Both the position numbers and the translations under genes were made by a program. Below are positions 1 through 7,420 of a DNA stretch of 25,953 nt, piece by piece. This DNA comes from an uncultured bacterium. GTDB taxonomy: Bacteria > Bdellovibrionota_C > UBA2361 > CAKMMH01. A model generated the notes under the pieces. That model saw nothing but the letters and a program-made list of their open reading frames with translations, searched no databases and was not told where the DNA came from. The DNA lies in NCBI GenBank assembly GCA_927798255.1, contig CAKMMH010000002.1:1-25953 (forward strand). Reading direction: 5' to 3'. Each line of letters begins with the position of its first letter. Position 1 is the stretch's first letter.

Positions 1-278
1 AATTAAAAAATGAGAAGAGGCGCAAAAAAGACAAGGCATTCGAGAGAACGTGAGCTGAAGCTGTACTAGCGTACAGCGAGGTTTGCGTTACTCTCGAATA
101 ACACCGTATTTTTTGATGCATCTTCTATATAAAACAAAATCCCATTTCAGCGAATTAAAAAATGAGAAGAGGCGCAAAAAAGACAAGGCATTCGAGAGAA
201 CGTGAGCCGAAGCTGTACTAGCGTACAGCGAGGTTTGCGTTACTCTCGAATAACGCCGTATTTTTTGATGCATCTTCT
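1..278. repeat. Two direct copies of a 126-bp palindromic repeat
   Basis: Copy 1 is 1-126 and copy 2 is 153-278, an offset of 152 bp. I see only two differences between them (56 versus 208, T/C; 103 versus 255, A/G). A 26-bp spacer (127-152) separates the copies. Each copy is an imperfect palindrome. The centre is a perfect hairpin CTGTAC-TAGC-GTACAG (61-76 and 213-228). It is flanked by TTCGAGAG...CTCTCGAA arms, then A-run/T-run arms, then AGAAGA/TCTTCT ends. Copy 1 begins at the first base of the window, so the series may continue to the left. It could be a MITE/REP-like element or a structured intergenic repeat; no transposase is nearby. Confidence 0.9.
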
Positions 279-286
279 CATTTTTT
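157..286 (-). terminator. Long palindrome overlapping the gpi stop codon, possible terminator
   Basis: In copy 2 the arms extend beyond the repeat: AAAAAATGAGAAGA (157-170) pairs exactly with TCTTCTCATTTTTT (273-286). The right arm contains the gpi stop codon (278-280). Read on the minus strand, the structure ends in a run of six T, as an intrinsic terminator would, although the stem is far longer than usual and imperfect. Termination of gpi here is inference. Copy 1 lacks this arm extension. Confidence 0.45.
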
Positions 287-1870
287 TGAGTATTTTCTAT
301 CAAAGATCTGCACCTCTCCATCATCCTTTATCTTACCATTAGCTTCAAGGTGTCTTAATATTCTGTAAACAACAGCCATATTTTGATTTTCATCGAGCTT
401 AAATGCGATATCTTCAAGAGATTGTGGAGTACCTTCTTTTTCTAAAAGACTTTCAATTTTTAACTTTAAATCTAAGATTTTTGCTGCAGCTTTTTTACCA
501 GCCTCAACTCCAGGTTGGTGATATGCGTTAATGTTAATAAGTGTTGCATAAAAGCCAACTGTTCTTTCAAAAAGAGCTATAAGCATACCAATTGTAAATG
601 GGCTTAACTCTTTAATTGTAATTGTACAAGATTTTTTACCACCTTCTGTTAAGGCGATTTGAGTTCCTTGGTAAAATCCAAATAAATAATCACCAGAGTC
701 TACATTATCTTCAACTTGGAATTTACACATTTTATCAGTACTTGCAACTGATGCTTTTGCAGAAAGAACTTCTATAAAAGTTACAAAAAAATTATCAAGT
801 CCATCTCTTAATTGTTGAATATAAGCGTGTTGGTCAGTAGATCCTTTATTTCCATAAACTGAAATTCCTTGATATACAAAATTACCATCTCTATCTTCTT
901 TCTTTCCTAAGCTTTCCATGATTAATTGTTGTAAGTATTTTGAAAAAAGCTCAAGCCTATCTTTGTATGGCAAAATTACCATATCCTTCTTTCCCTTTCC
1001 ATCCCCGGCAACATACCATACCATTGATAAAAGCGCTGCTGGATTATTTGAAAACTCATTTTTCCTTGTAAGAGAATCCATATATGCTGCACCAGCTAAG
1101 AACTCATCGATATTAAATCCTTGAAGTGCGGCAGGTAATAATCCTACGACGCTAGTTTCACTTGTTCTTCCACCAACAAAATCCCACATCGGAAATGTTT
1201 GAAGCCAGTTTTCACTATGTGCTGTTTTATCTAAATTACTTCCTTCACATGTTACTGCTACAAAATGTTTAGTATAATCAAGATTTGAATCTTTAAGTGC
1301 CTTTTCAGCAATAAGCATTCCATTTCTTGTTTCTTTTGTCCCACCTGATTTTGAAATTACAACACAAAGTGTAGTCTCAAGATTAGGAATTTTATCTAAT
1401 GTTTTTTGCATTCCATCAGGGTCAGTATTATCAAAAAAGAAAACTTGCATCTTGTCATTTTTTGAAGTAAGCGCGTTACTTAAAAATTGAGGGCCAAGAG
1501 CAGAACCACCAATACCAATAAGAAGCAAAGTATCAAAATTTTTACCTGTCGATGATACGATTTTTCCACTATGAACATTATTTGCAAATTCTTTTATATC
1601 TTTTATTGTTTTTTCAATACATTCCTTTATTTCATTATTTGGAGCTAATGATGGAGTCCTAAGCCAATAATGCCCTACCATTCTATTTTCATCATAATTG
1701 GCGATACTTCCACTTTCTAAAGCTTGCATATCTTTAAAAACTTTTTCAAATTTCTTTTCAAAATCTTTTTTAACTTCTTTGTTTATTCCAATATTTCCTA
1801 AATCAATTGAAAATTCAGTTTTATTATCAAAATAAAAATTTTCTTTAAATTCAATCCAATTTTGGCTCAT
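278..1870 (-). CDS. pgi: Glucose-6-phosphate isomerase
   Basis: Interconverts glucose-6-phosphate and fructose-6-phosphate in the cytoplasm (glycolysis/gluconeogenesis). Sugar-isomerase motifs are present: IGIGGSALGP (residues 118-127), VISKSGGTKE (171-180) and FVGGRTSETS (231-240). Likely catalytic residues, by comparison with known isomerases, are Glu319 in MESLGK, His348 in TDQHAY and Lys459 in GVEAGKKA. I chose the ATG at 1870 (530 aa): GGAG lies 8 nt upstream of it, whereas a GTG three codons earlier overlaps that Shine-Dalgarno. After the catalytic core, the last ~65 residues look like a small winged-helix module (TPQSLEDIAF...YRILRHLEANGKI); I recall a similar tail in cyanobacterial-type enzymes. 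The 3' end runs into the palindromic repeat. Confidence 0.96.
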   Translation of the reverse strand: MSQNWIEFKENFYFDNKTEFSIDLGNIGINKEVKKDFEKKFEKVFKDMQALESGSIANYDENRMVGHYWLRTPSLAPNNEIKECIEKTIKDIKEFANNVHSGKIVSSTGKNFDTLLLIGIGGSALGPQFLSNALTSKNDKMQVFFFDNTDPDGMQKTLDKIPNLETTLCVVISKSGGTKETRNGMLIAEKALKDSNLDYTKHFVAVTCEGSNLDKTAHSENWLQTFPMWDFVGGRTSETSVVGLLPAALQGFNIDEFLAGAAYMDSLTRKNEFSNNPAALLSMVWYVAGDGKGKKDMVILPYKDRLELFSKYLQQLIMESLGKKEDRDGNFVYQGISVYGNKGSTDQHAYIQQLRDGLDNFFVTFIEVLSAKASVASTDKMCKFQVEDNVDSGDYLFGFYQGTQIALTEGGKKSCTITIKELSPFTIGMLIALFERTVGFYATLININAYHQPGVEAGKKAAAKILDLKLKIESLLEKEGTPQSLEDIAFKLDENQNMAVVYRILRHLEANGKIKDDGEVQIFDRKYSKK

Positions 1871-2153
1871 GAATGACACTCCTTTTAAATAATTTTAAAT
1901 TTATTAGATTTTATCAAAGTGAGGAAAAAAATGCTATGGGGAAAAAGAAATGTAAAAGAAACAGATATATATAAAATTTTAGGTATAAAAGAATATTATG
2001 ATACTTACATCTACACTTACACTTATCTTATAATTTACAAATCTTATAATTTACAAAGTTTGCTAGTATAAACTTTTGAAATATATATTATGCCCAAAAA
2101 TAAGATAATTTCTAGAATACATTTTTACTAGTTGAATCTATAAGAATTAAATA
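1871..2153. other. Intergenic stretch upstream of gpi
   Basis: AT-rich DNA with no convincing ORF or RNA gene. The one visible structure is a perfect tandem duplication of a 16-mer (ATCTTATAATTTACAA) at 2025-2040 and 2041-2056. Each copy contains TATAAT, so either could hold a promoter -10 element; I see no clear -35 partner. The gpi promoter must lie here or further upstream. Confidence 0.5.
2025..2056. repeat. Tandem 16-bp duplication
   Basis: ATCTTATAATTTACAA occurs twice head-to-tail with no mismatch. It lies between two minus-strand genes. Confidence 0.9.
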
Positions 2154-2735
2154 TTATTTTTTACCTTTCTTAGAATTATCCTTTTTACCCTTCTTGCCAT
2201 TTTTTGACTTATCACCAGTTTCTTCTTCTTCAGGATTGATTTCTTTAATTTCTTCACAAAGAACATCTCGTTTTACGACACCTTGACAATCCCCTACTAT
2301 ATTTTCGCAATCTAGTTTTATAGAATCTTCTATTTGTTTTCTTATTATGAAACTACTTGATTCTAAATCTGTTTTTAATTTTTTATATTTACTTGAAATA
2401 CATCCACTAAAACTTTCATGCTCAAGCTTACATTCACTTAAAATATCACCTTGCTTTTCAAGTAACATATAATTTAAATTCTTTTCTGCATCCTCTTTTT
2501 TATCACCTTCTGCAACAATAACTCCCCAATAACTCTCTCTTACTTTTTCCTCTTTTAATTTTTGAGGAATCTTCTTTAAAATCTCTCTATTCTCTTGTTT
2601 ATAACTAGCATCATGTTTCCATTTATAAAAAACTGGAGCTTTACATATAGCTTTTGCATGCGCATCAAAGCTTACACAAAAATTAATAAAACAGCTTATT
2701 ATAATTATAATAAATATTTTACTATTCCTTGCCAT
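2154..2735 (-). CDS. Secreted hypothetical protein with lysine-rich tail
   Basis: 193 aa, family not recognised. The N-terminus is a signal peptide: basic MARNSK, a hydrophobic run of Ile/Phe/Cys to about residue 22, and a probable signal peptidase I site after Ala-His-Ala (near residue 27). The mature part is highly charged, probably helical, and has several cysteines (for example CKAP, SECKLE, SGCISS, KLDCENIVGDCQG, VLCEE) that could form disulfides. The last ~30 residues are acidic (EEEETGD) and then almost all Lys/Gly/Asn/Ser (KKGKKDNSKKGKK). That tail could bind polyanions such as nucleic acid or acidic surface polymer, but this is inference. No good Shine-Dalgarno precedes the ATG. It starts 49 bp from a divergent HDOD gene. 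Confidence 0.75.
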   Translation of the reverse strand: MARNSKIFIIIIISCFINFCVSFDAHAKAICKAPVFYKWKHDASYKQENREILKKIPQKLKEEKVRESYWGVIVAEGDKKEDAEKNLNYMLLEKQGDILSECKLEHESFSGCISSKYKKLKTDLESSSFIIRKQIEDSIKLDCENIVGDCQGVVKRDVLCEEIKEINPEEEETGDKSKNGKKGKKDNSKKGKK

Positions 2736-2784
2736 GATTATAAGAACGTATTAAATCAAAAAAAACTTAAGTATTATTTATAAA

Positions 2785-4410
2785 TTGTCGAAAATATACA
2801 CTAAAGGTTTATTAAGGTACAAAAATTTGGTAGTTCAAAATAAAAAAACATCATTATTAAGCATAGTTATACCTGTTAGCGCAGATATATTACAAGAGAG
2901 CATAAGACTAGTTAACAATAAAAATACAAGGATTGAAAATCTTGCTATTTGTGCATCACAAGATCCTGCTCTTGTTATAGAGATATTAAAAAATGCTAAC
3001 ACTTCATTCTTTTCTGGTGGAAAAACTACCACAACTTCTGTAAGGTCAGCATTAACAAGATTAGGTGGTGATACAATTAATTCAATCTTAACAGGACTTC
3101 AAAGCAGACCTGAACCGGAAAATGAAAAAGTTTTTGAAATATTAAATCTGTATAGAGATAAAAGTAAAAGAGCATCAATTATCGCAAGAATGTTCTCGGA
3201 ATCAATAAACAAGATGATAGAAGAAGAGTGCCTTGCATCAGGTTTATTTTTGTATTTAGGTTATATTTTAGCAATTATGTCTTTAGGAGAAGATTTTGTA
3301 AAAATAGCAGAAAATAATTCTCAAGCAACATTAAAATTTAAATTAGCAAAAGATTATAATATAGATGTTGAACAAGCATCTCGCGATTACTTAATAAAAC
3401 AAGGCATGCCTGATATGATTATTTCAGGATTAGATAGAGATAGTATTGTTAAAAATGATAAAAATAAATCTCTCTTAAAATCAATTGTTTGGTCTGCTTA
3501 CGAATTTATTGAATATTTTGATTCAAACAAGTGGGGAAAATTGGCACCAGGACAAATTTTATCACCTAAAAGCCCTATTAGAGCGCTTCCTTTAAATGAA
3601 ACTCAATATAGAAAAATTTATGAACGTGCAGCTGGTTATTTTATATCAAATCAGCTTTTAAATATGACTAAACTTAAAAGTCGTCAAAATGCTGCAAAAG
3701 AAGCTCAAGAACAACAAGAAAATGCTGAAAAAGAATTTGAAAATGAATCTATTAATCAAACAAAAACAATTATTGATTCTTCTTTCCAAAATGAATTAAA
3801 TGAGCTTTTAGGTGCTATTAAAAAAGATAAATTTAAACTTAAACAAGCAAAAGATGAACCTATAAAAGAAGCAAGAAAAAGTTTTGAAGAGCTTAACATA
3901 ACAAAACCAATAGATACTTATTCTGAAGAATCAAACAAATTATTAAGAAAAACAGAGTTACTTCTTAATAATATAAAAACAAGTGAAGAAGCCATTAAAA
4001 AAATACTAGAATTATTAGTTGATAAAGGACCATTTGAAAAAGCTTGCATTATCGTAGTTTCTGACGATAAAGATGCTGCAATAGTTGCTTGTTCTAGAGG
4101 ACCAATTGGAAATGGGCAAAAAATATCTATCACAGACTCGATATCACCTCTAGCGCAAAGCTTTTCAAAAGTTCAATCTTTTGGAAATAAAGAAGGAGCA
4201 GAATCTCCTTTTAGAAGTAAATCTTTTGCTATTACTCCTCTTGATGTAAATCACACGACACCTGTTTCATTATATGCAGATTGCGGAGATAAATCTCTAA
4301 CATTTGAAGCAAGAAGAATTTTTAGAAATATTGCAGATATTTTAAATCAAAGGCTTCCTGCCCTTGCAGGTGGTATTCCTATTGAAGTTTCTGTAGAAGA
4401 TGAAGAATAA
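2785..4410 (+). CDS. HDOD-domain regulator with C-terminal GAF-like domain
   Basis: 541 aa, cytoplasmic, no membrane segment. Residues ~20-290 resemble an HDOD domain: an IENLAICASQDPALVIEILKNAN stretch typical of the N-terminal helices, then SVRSALTRLGGDTINSIL. HDOD proteins relate to HD phosphohydrolases but usually lack the metal ligands and act as signalling scaffolds. A charged coiled coil rich in Gln/Glu/Lys (about 300-350) follows. Residues ~390-530 form a mixed alpha/beta module (KACIIVVSDDKDAAIVACSRGPIG...TPVSLYADCGDKS) that looks like a degenerate GAF domain; this call is weaker. The only early start codon is TTG at 2785; an in-frame stop sits at 2752-2754. The gene ends 3 bp from the end of the convergent TraB-family gene. 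Confidence 0.8.
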   Translation: MSKIYTKGLLRYKNLVVQNKKTSLLSIVIPVSADILQESIRLVNNKNTRIENLAICASQDPALVIEILKNANTSFFSGGKTTTTSVRSALTRLGGDTINSILTGLQSRPEPENEKVFEILNLYRDKSKRASIIARMFSESINKMIEEECLASGLFLYLGYILAIMSLGEDFVKIAENNSQATLKFKLAKDYNIDVEQASRDYLIKQGMPDMIISGLDRDSIVKNDKNKSLLKSIVWSAYEFIEYFDSNKWGKLAPGQILSPKSPIRALPLNETQYRKIYERAAGYFISNQLLNMTKLKSRQNAAKEAQEQQENAEKEFENESINQTKTIIDSSFQNELNELLGAIKKDKFKLKQAKDEPIKEARKSFEELNITKPIDTYSEESNKLLRKTELLLNNIKTSEEAIKKILELLVDKGPFEKACIIVVSDDKDAAIVACSRGPIGNGQKISITDSISPLAQSFSKVQSFGNKEGAESPFRSKSFAITPLDVNHTTPVSLYADCGDKSLTFEARRIFRNIADILNQRLPALAGGIPIEVSVEDEE

Positions 4411-4413
4411 ACT

Positions 4414-5628
4414 TTAAAACATATTAATAAAATGTTTAAATACTGCAGAACCAGCCCAAAAAGTACCAATAGAACCAAGCAAATTTGTAAGTGCTGCAAC
4501 TAGAAGAATTTTACTTAATCTATTTTTCCACCACCCTTTAAGAGTTGTTAAATCATCAGATACAGTTTCGAAATCCTCTATGGTTGGTTTTTTAATCCAA
4601 GCCTCTATAAGGCCTGCAAAAATCCCTACACTAACTGTTGGGTTAAGTGCAGTAAATGGTGCTAAAATAGCAGAGGCTAAAATTGTTATAGGATGTGCTA
4701 AAGCTAAGCTTGCACCAATTGCAGCAGATATTGATTTTATGAAGAACCAGCTTTTTAACATCTCGGTGGCATTTGAAAAATCTGCCTTGCAAAATCCAAT
4801 AATTATCATCAAAACAACAATTACTGGTATTCCATATTTTAAAAATTTTACAAACTTACTTGGAGGTGGAAGCGTTTCAAGTGGAGCTAAATTAGTTTTT
4901 TTAAAAATATGTTTTTTAATCCCCGGAGTGTGTCCCGCTCCAATTATAGCAACAACTTTTTTTCCAGGACATGTTCTTAGTTTTTCTGCAAGATACCAAT
5001 CCCTTTCATCTATAAGACTTGTTTTAACTTGAGGAAATTCTTTTGAAAAATCTGAGAGAGCACTTTCTAATGCATCTTGTGATTTTAATTTTTCAATATC
5101 TTCTGATTCTATTTCTTGATCTTTTGCAATTCCAAATAAAATAGAAAAAAAAGTCTTAAGCATTGTAAAAAAGCCTAAATTTCCCCACACTCTTTTTAAT
5201 GTGATTTTAATTTCTCTATCAACAAGTGCTATAGGAATATGAAGTTCATCTGCAACGCGTGCAGCTGTCATCATCTCAGTTCCAGGTTTCACTTTTAATT
5301 TATCACCAAGTTTTTTTTGAAAAGAAGCAAGCATAAGCTGAGCTATAAGAACATAGAATTTACCCTCTTTTATAACTTTTATAATATCTGTCTTTTTCCA
5401 TCTATCGGGGTCTTTTAGTGACTCATATCTCTTTTCGCAAAGCTCAATAGCAACAGTATCTGGCATAATTTCTCGTATGGTACTCTCTGCTAAATCTACA
5501 CTATTTTGACTTATATGTGCCGTTCCTATTAAATAAATATCCTTATCATAAAGATGAATAATATCAACATTATCTTTGTATTTTTCAATATTTTGATTGC
5601 TTAAATTAAGTTCTGTAAAATCTGTCAT
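4414..5628 (-). CDS. TraB/TIKI-family membrane protein
   Basis: 404 aa. The N-terminal domain (1-245) has the family signatures: YLIGTAHIS (33-40), DTVAIELCEKRY (57-68), ADELHIPIALVDREI (126-140) and VVAIIGAGHTPGI (225-237). TraB/PrgY proteins are implicated in degrading or shutting off peptide signals. The wider TIKI/TraB superfamily is thought to be metalloproteases with conserved His/Glu, and His38, Glu62 and His233 are candidates here. The C-terminal part has hydrophobic segments at about 263-280, 296-312, 314-345 and 372-392. The membrane-anchored TraB arrangement with C-terminal helices is common in bacteria and archaea. AAGG sits about 8 nt before the ATG. The substrate is unknown, and no pheromone-like peptide gene is visible nearby. 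Confidence 0.88.
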   Translation of the reverse strand: MTDFTELNLSNQNIEKYKDNVDIIHLYDKDIYLIGTAHISQNSVDLAESTIREIMPDTVAIELCEKRYESLKDPDRWKKTDIIKVIKEGKFYVLIAQLMLASFQKKLGDKLKVKPGTEMMTAARVADELHIPIALVDREIKITLKRVWGNLGFFTMLKTFFSILFGIAKDQEIESEDIEKLKSQDALESALSDFSKEFPQVKTSLIDERDWYLAEKLRTCPGKKVVAIIGAGHTPGIKKHIFKKTNLAPLETLPPPSKFVKFLKYGIPVIVVLMIIIGFCKADFSNATEMLKSWFFIKSISAAIGASLALAHPITILASAILAPFTALNPTVSVGIFAGLIEAWIKKPTIEDFETVSDDLTTLKGWWKNRLSKILLVAALTNLLGSIGTFWAGSAVFKHFINMF

Positions 5629-5666
5629 TATATAACCTTTGATATTTTATTTTACAACTAGTTTTT

Positions 5667-6158
5667 TTATTTAACTTTTCTTATTAAATCCTCTGTAACA
5701 TCAATAGCATTTTCGTTATACACAACGACACCTAAGACTAAAGAGTTCTTATCTAACACTAAATCTATATCGTTATCTTCAGCATATTCTCTTATTACAT
5801 CAACTACCTTTTTGATTAGTATTTTATTAGTATCTTTGAATTTTTTTTGTAAACTTGACTTTGAATCATCAGCAAATAATCTTAAATCTCTTGAAGCCTT
5901 TTCAAGTTCTAACCCTTTATTTTTATCATTTGTCTTAATATACTCTTGCTCTAATTTTTTAACTTTTTCAGCTCTCTTTTCATAATCTTTCTTTGCAGCA
6001 TCACTTAATTTCTCGAGTTCTTCTCTTTTAATTTTGGCTTCAGTTGTCGAATTTACTACTCTATTTAAATCAACAATTGCAACTTTGTATTCTGCGTACA
6101 CATTACTTACCGACAAACAAAACACTACTAATAGAAAAATACATTTTAATTTGAACAT
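5667..6158 (-). CDS. Skp/OmpH-like periplasmic chaperone
   Basis: 163 aa. A signal peptide is evident: MFKLKC, a hydrophobic core LLVVFCLSVS, and cleavage likely after VYA at 22. The mature protein starts with the family hallmark YKVAIVDLNRVVNSTTEAK. Long charged helices (about residues 45-125) match the coiled-coil tentacles of Skp, and a C-terminal strand segment (DIDLVLDKNSLVLGVVVYNEN...DVTEDLI) completes the fold. Skp holds unfolded outer-membrane proteins in the periplasm, so this gene supports a diderm host. It is 38 bp upstream of the TraB-family gene on the same strand; whether they are co-transcribed is unknown. It is not next to bamA or lpxD, its usual neighbours. GGGG lies about 12 nt before the ATG. 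Confidence 0.9.
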   Translation of the reverse strand: MFKLKCIFLLVVFCLSVSNVYAEYKVAIVDLNRVVNSTTEAKIKREELEKLSDAAKKDYEKRAEKVKKLEQEYIKTNDKNKGLELEKASRDLRLFADDSKSSLQKKFKDTNKILIKKVVDVIREYAEDNDIDLVLDKNSLVLGVVVYNENAIDVTEDLIRKVK

Positions 6159-6245
6159 ACAAAAATAACCCCTTCTAAAGAATTTTTAATTTTATTTCTT
6201 TACAAGGGATTATGTTAAAAGTTTATGAAAGATATTGCAAGGGGC

Positions 6246-7178
6246 TTACGCGATAGGAACTAATTTGTCCCCCTCAAGATAATATTTATGAACATGACCT
6301 TTTTTATCCATAACTTTTACACTAGGTTTATTTTTTACGACATTATGCTGAGTTATGTGTAATAAATCGTTAGTATTAACACCTCTTTGATTGTAAATCG
6401 AAACGCCTTTTTCTTCATCACCTCTTAGAGATAATGTTAATTCACCATTTGAAGCTGCAAGACCAATTTTTAATGCATCATCCTTAGTTACACGAAGTGA
6501 AGCTGTTACAGGCATTGGCGCGATTTCTGCTCCTTCTTTTTCAGCTGCATTTCTATCTTCTAAAGTTATTCTATCTGCTGATATTACGTATGCATTTTGA
6601 ACAATTGGAACTATTGTTGGCTTTTTGTTTACATTTGAAATCCAATATACATCAACTGAAGTACCAGCTTGCAACCAACCCTCAATTGATTTTGTTGGTG
6701 ATAATGTGATAGTTACTGCTCTATATCCTGCAGGAATTTTATCAATAATTTTATTCGTAGATACGCTTTGATAAACCTTATCTGTAGAAATAGCTTGTCC
6801 ACTGTATAATGTTTCTTTACTATATAATCCAACAATTTTTGAATAATCAGTTACTGCATTTGAAGCGTATTCTGCAGGGATTTTCTTTTTAGTTAATAAA
6901 TTAAATGAAATCTTTGTCCTAGGTTCAATGTTAATAATAGGAACTATAATTTCTACTAACTTTTCTTTTGTTATTTCATGATTGACACTAGCATAAGCAT
7001 TACTTACTAGTTTTAAAGAATCTTTCTCGTCAGATTCTGACATTTTAGAGTAACCAACGACAAGAATAATTAATCCAAATAAAAGAAAAACAGAAATTAC
7101 CATTAAAATAATTAAATGTTCTCTTTGTCTTCTTTTTACTTGACCTAAATAAAAAGCTGGATAATTACTGCCTATCAT
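6246..7178 (-). CDS. CpaB/RcpC-like protein with SAF domain
   Basis: 310 aa from the ATG at 7178. The frame stays open for 52 more codons upstream (to an ATG at 7334), but GGAG lies 6 nt before 7178 while nothing like a Shine-Dalgarno precedes 7334. There is a short cytoplasmic basic segment (QVKRRQREH), one membrane helix (22-43), then a periplasmic region. Residues ~70-135 look like a SAF-type domain with the pattern IPAEYASNAVTDYSKIVGLYSKETLYSGQAIS. It continues with GYRAVTITLSPTKSIEGWLQAGTSVDVYWI and VPIVQNAYVISADR, typical of the CpaB family of Flp/Tad pilus assembly. No other tad/flp gene is in the window, so it stands alone here. Its pilus role is family inference. Confidence 0.82.
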   Translation of the reverse strand: MIGSNYPAFYLGQVKRRQREHLIILMVISVFLLFGLIILVVGYSKMSESDEKDSLKLVSNAYASVNHEITKEKLVEIIVPIINIEPRTKISFNLLTKKKIPAEYASNAVTDYSKIVGLYSKETLYSGQAISTDKVYQSVSTNKIIDKIPAGYRAVTITLSPTKSIEGWLQAGTSVDVYWISNVNKKPTIVPIVQNAYVISADRITLEDRNAAEKEGAEIAPMPVTASLRVTKDDALKIGLAASNGELTLSLRGDEEKGVSIYNQRGVNTNDLLHITQHNVVKNKPSVKVMDKKGHVHKYYLEGDKLVPIA

Positions 7179-7420
7179 ATTGAACTCCGTATTAAATAAA
7201 CCTTTTTGCTTAGCGTGTGTATAAATCAAACAAAGTGAGATATTTGATTCAATAATAAATAAAAAAGCTGATAACATATTAGAATTAAATGATATTTTAT
7301 TAAAAAATCTCCGATATACTCCCTTAAAATTCATATTTTTGCTTAATTAGTTAAATTATAATAAAATTTTTTAATCGAACGCTGTTTATTTTTAAAGCTA
7401 TTTTATAGAGATTTTAAAAA
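7179..7420. promoter_or_regulatory. Divergent intergenic region between cpaB-like and lipoprotein genes
   Basis: Very AT-rich DNA between two divergently transcribed genes, so it should hold promoters for both. I cannot assign -35/-10 pairs with confidence. It includes the 5' in-frame extension of the cpaB-like ORF (7179-7334), which could encode a hydrophobic leader (MLSAFLFIIESNISLCLIY) if the upstream ATG is used. Confidence 0.4.

Noticed and set aside
1..278. CRISPR array or integron attC sites
   Set aside because: The unit is 126 bp with a 26-bp spacer and only two copies, unlike CRISPR. No attC-type core sites or cassette ORFs separate the copies.
88..324. 78-aa minus-strand ORF over the repeats
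   Set aside because: It is read straight through the palindromic repeat and the gpi 3' end. Its composition follows the repeat, with no start signal or protein-like features.
4580..5032. 150-aa plus-strand ORF inside the TraB-family gene
   Set aside because: Antisense shadow of the C-terminal membrane region of a well-supported gene.
6497..6709. Plus-strand Leu-rich ORF inside the cpaB-like gene
   Set aside because: Shadow frame; the minus-strand SAF-domain protein explains the region.
7179..7334. Upstream 52-residue extension of the cpaB-like protein
   Set aside because: It has no ribosome-binding site, while GGAG precedes the ATG at 7178 at ideal spacing. The extension adds a second hydrophobic segment unlike the family.
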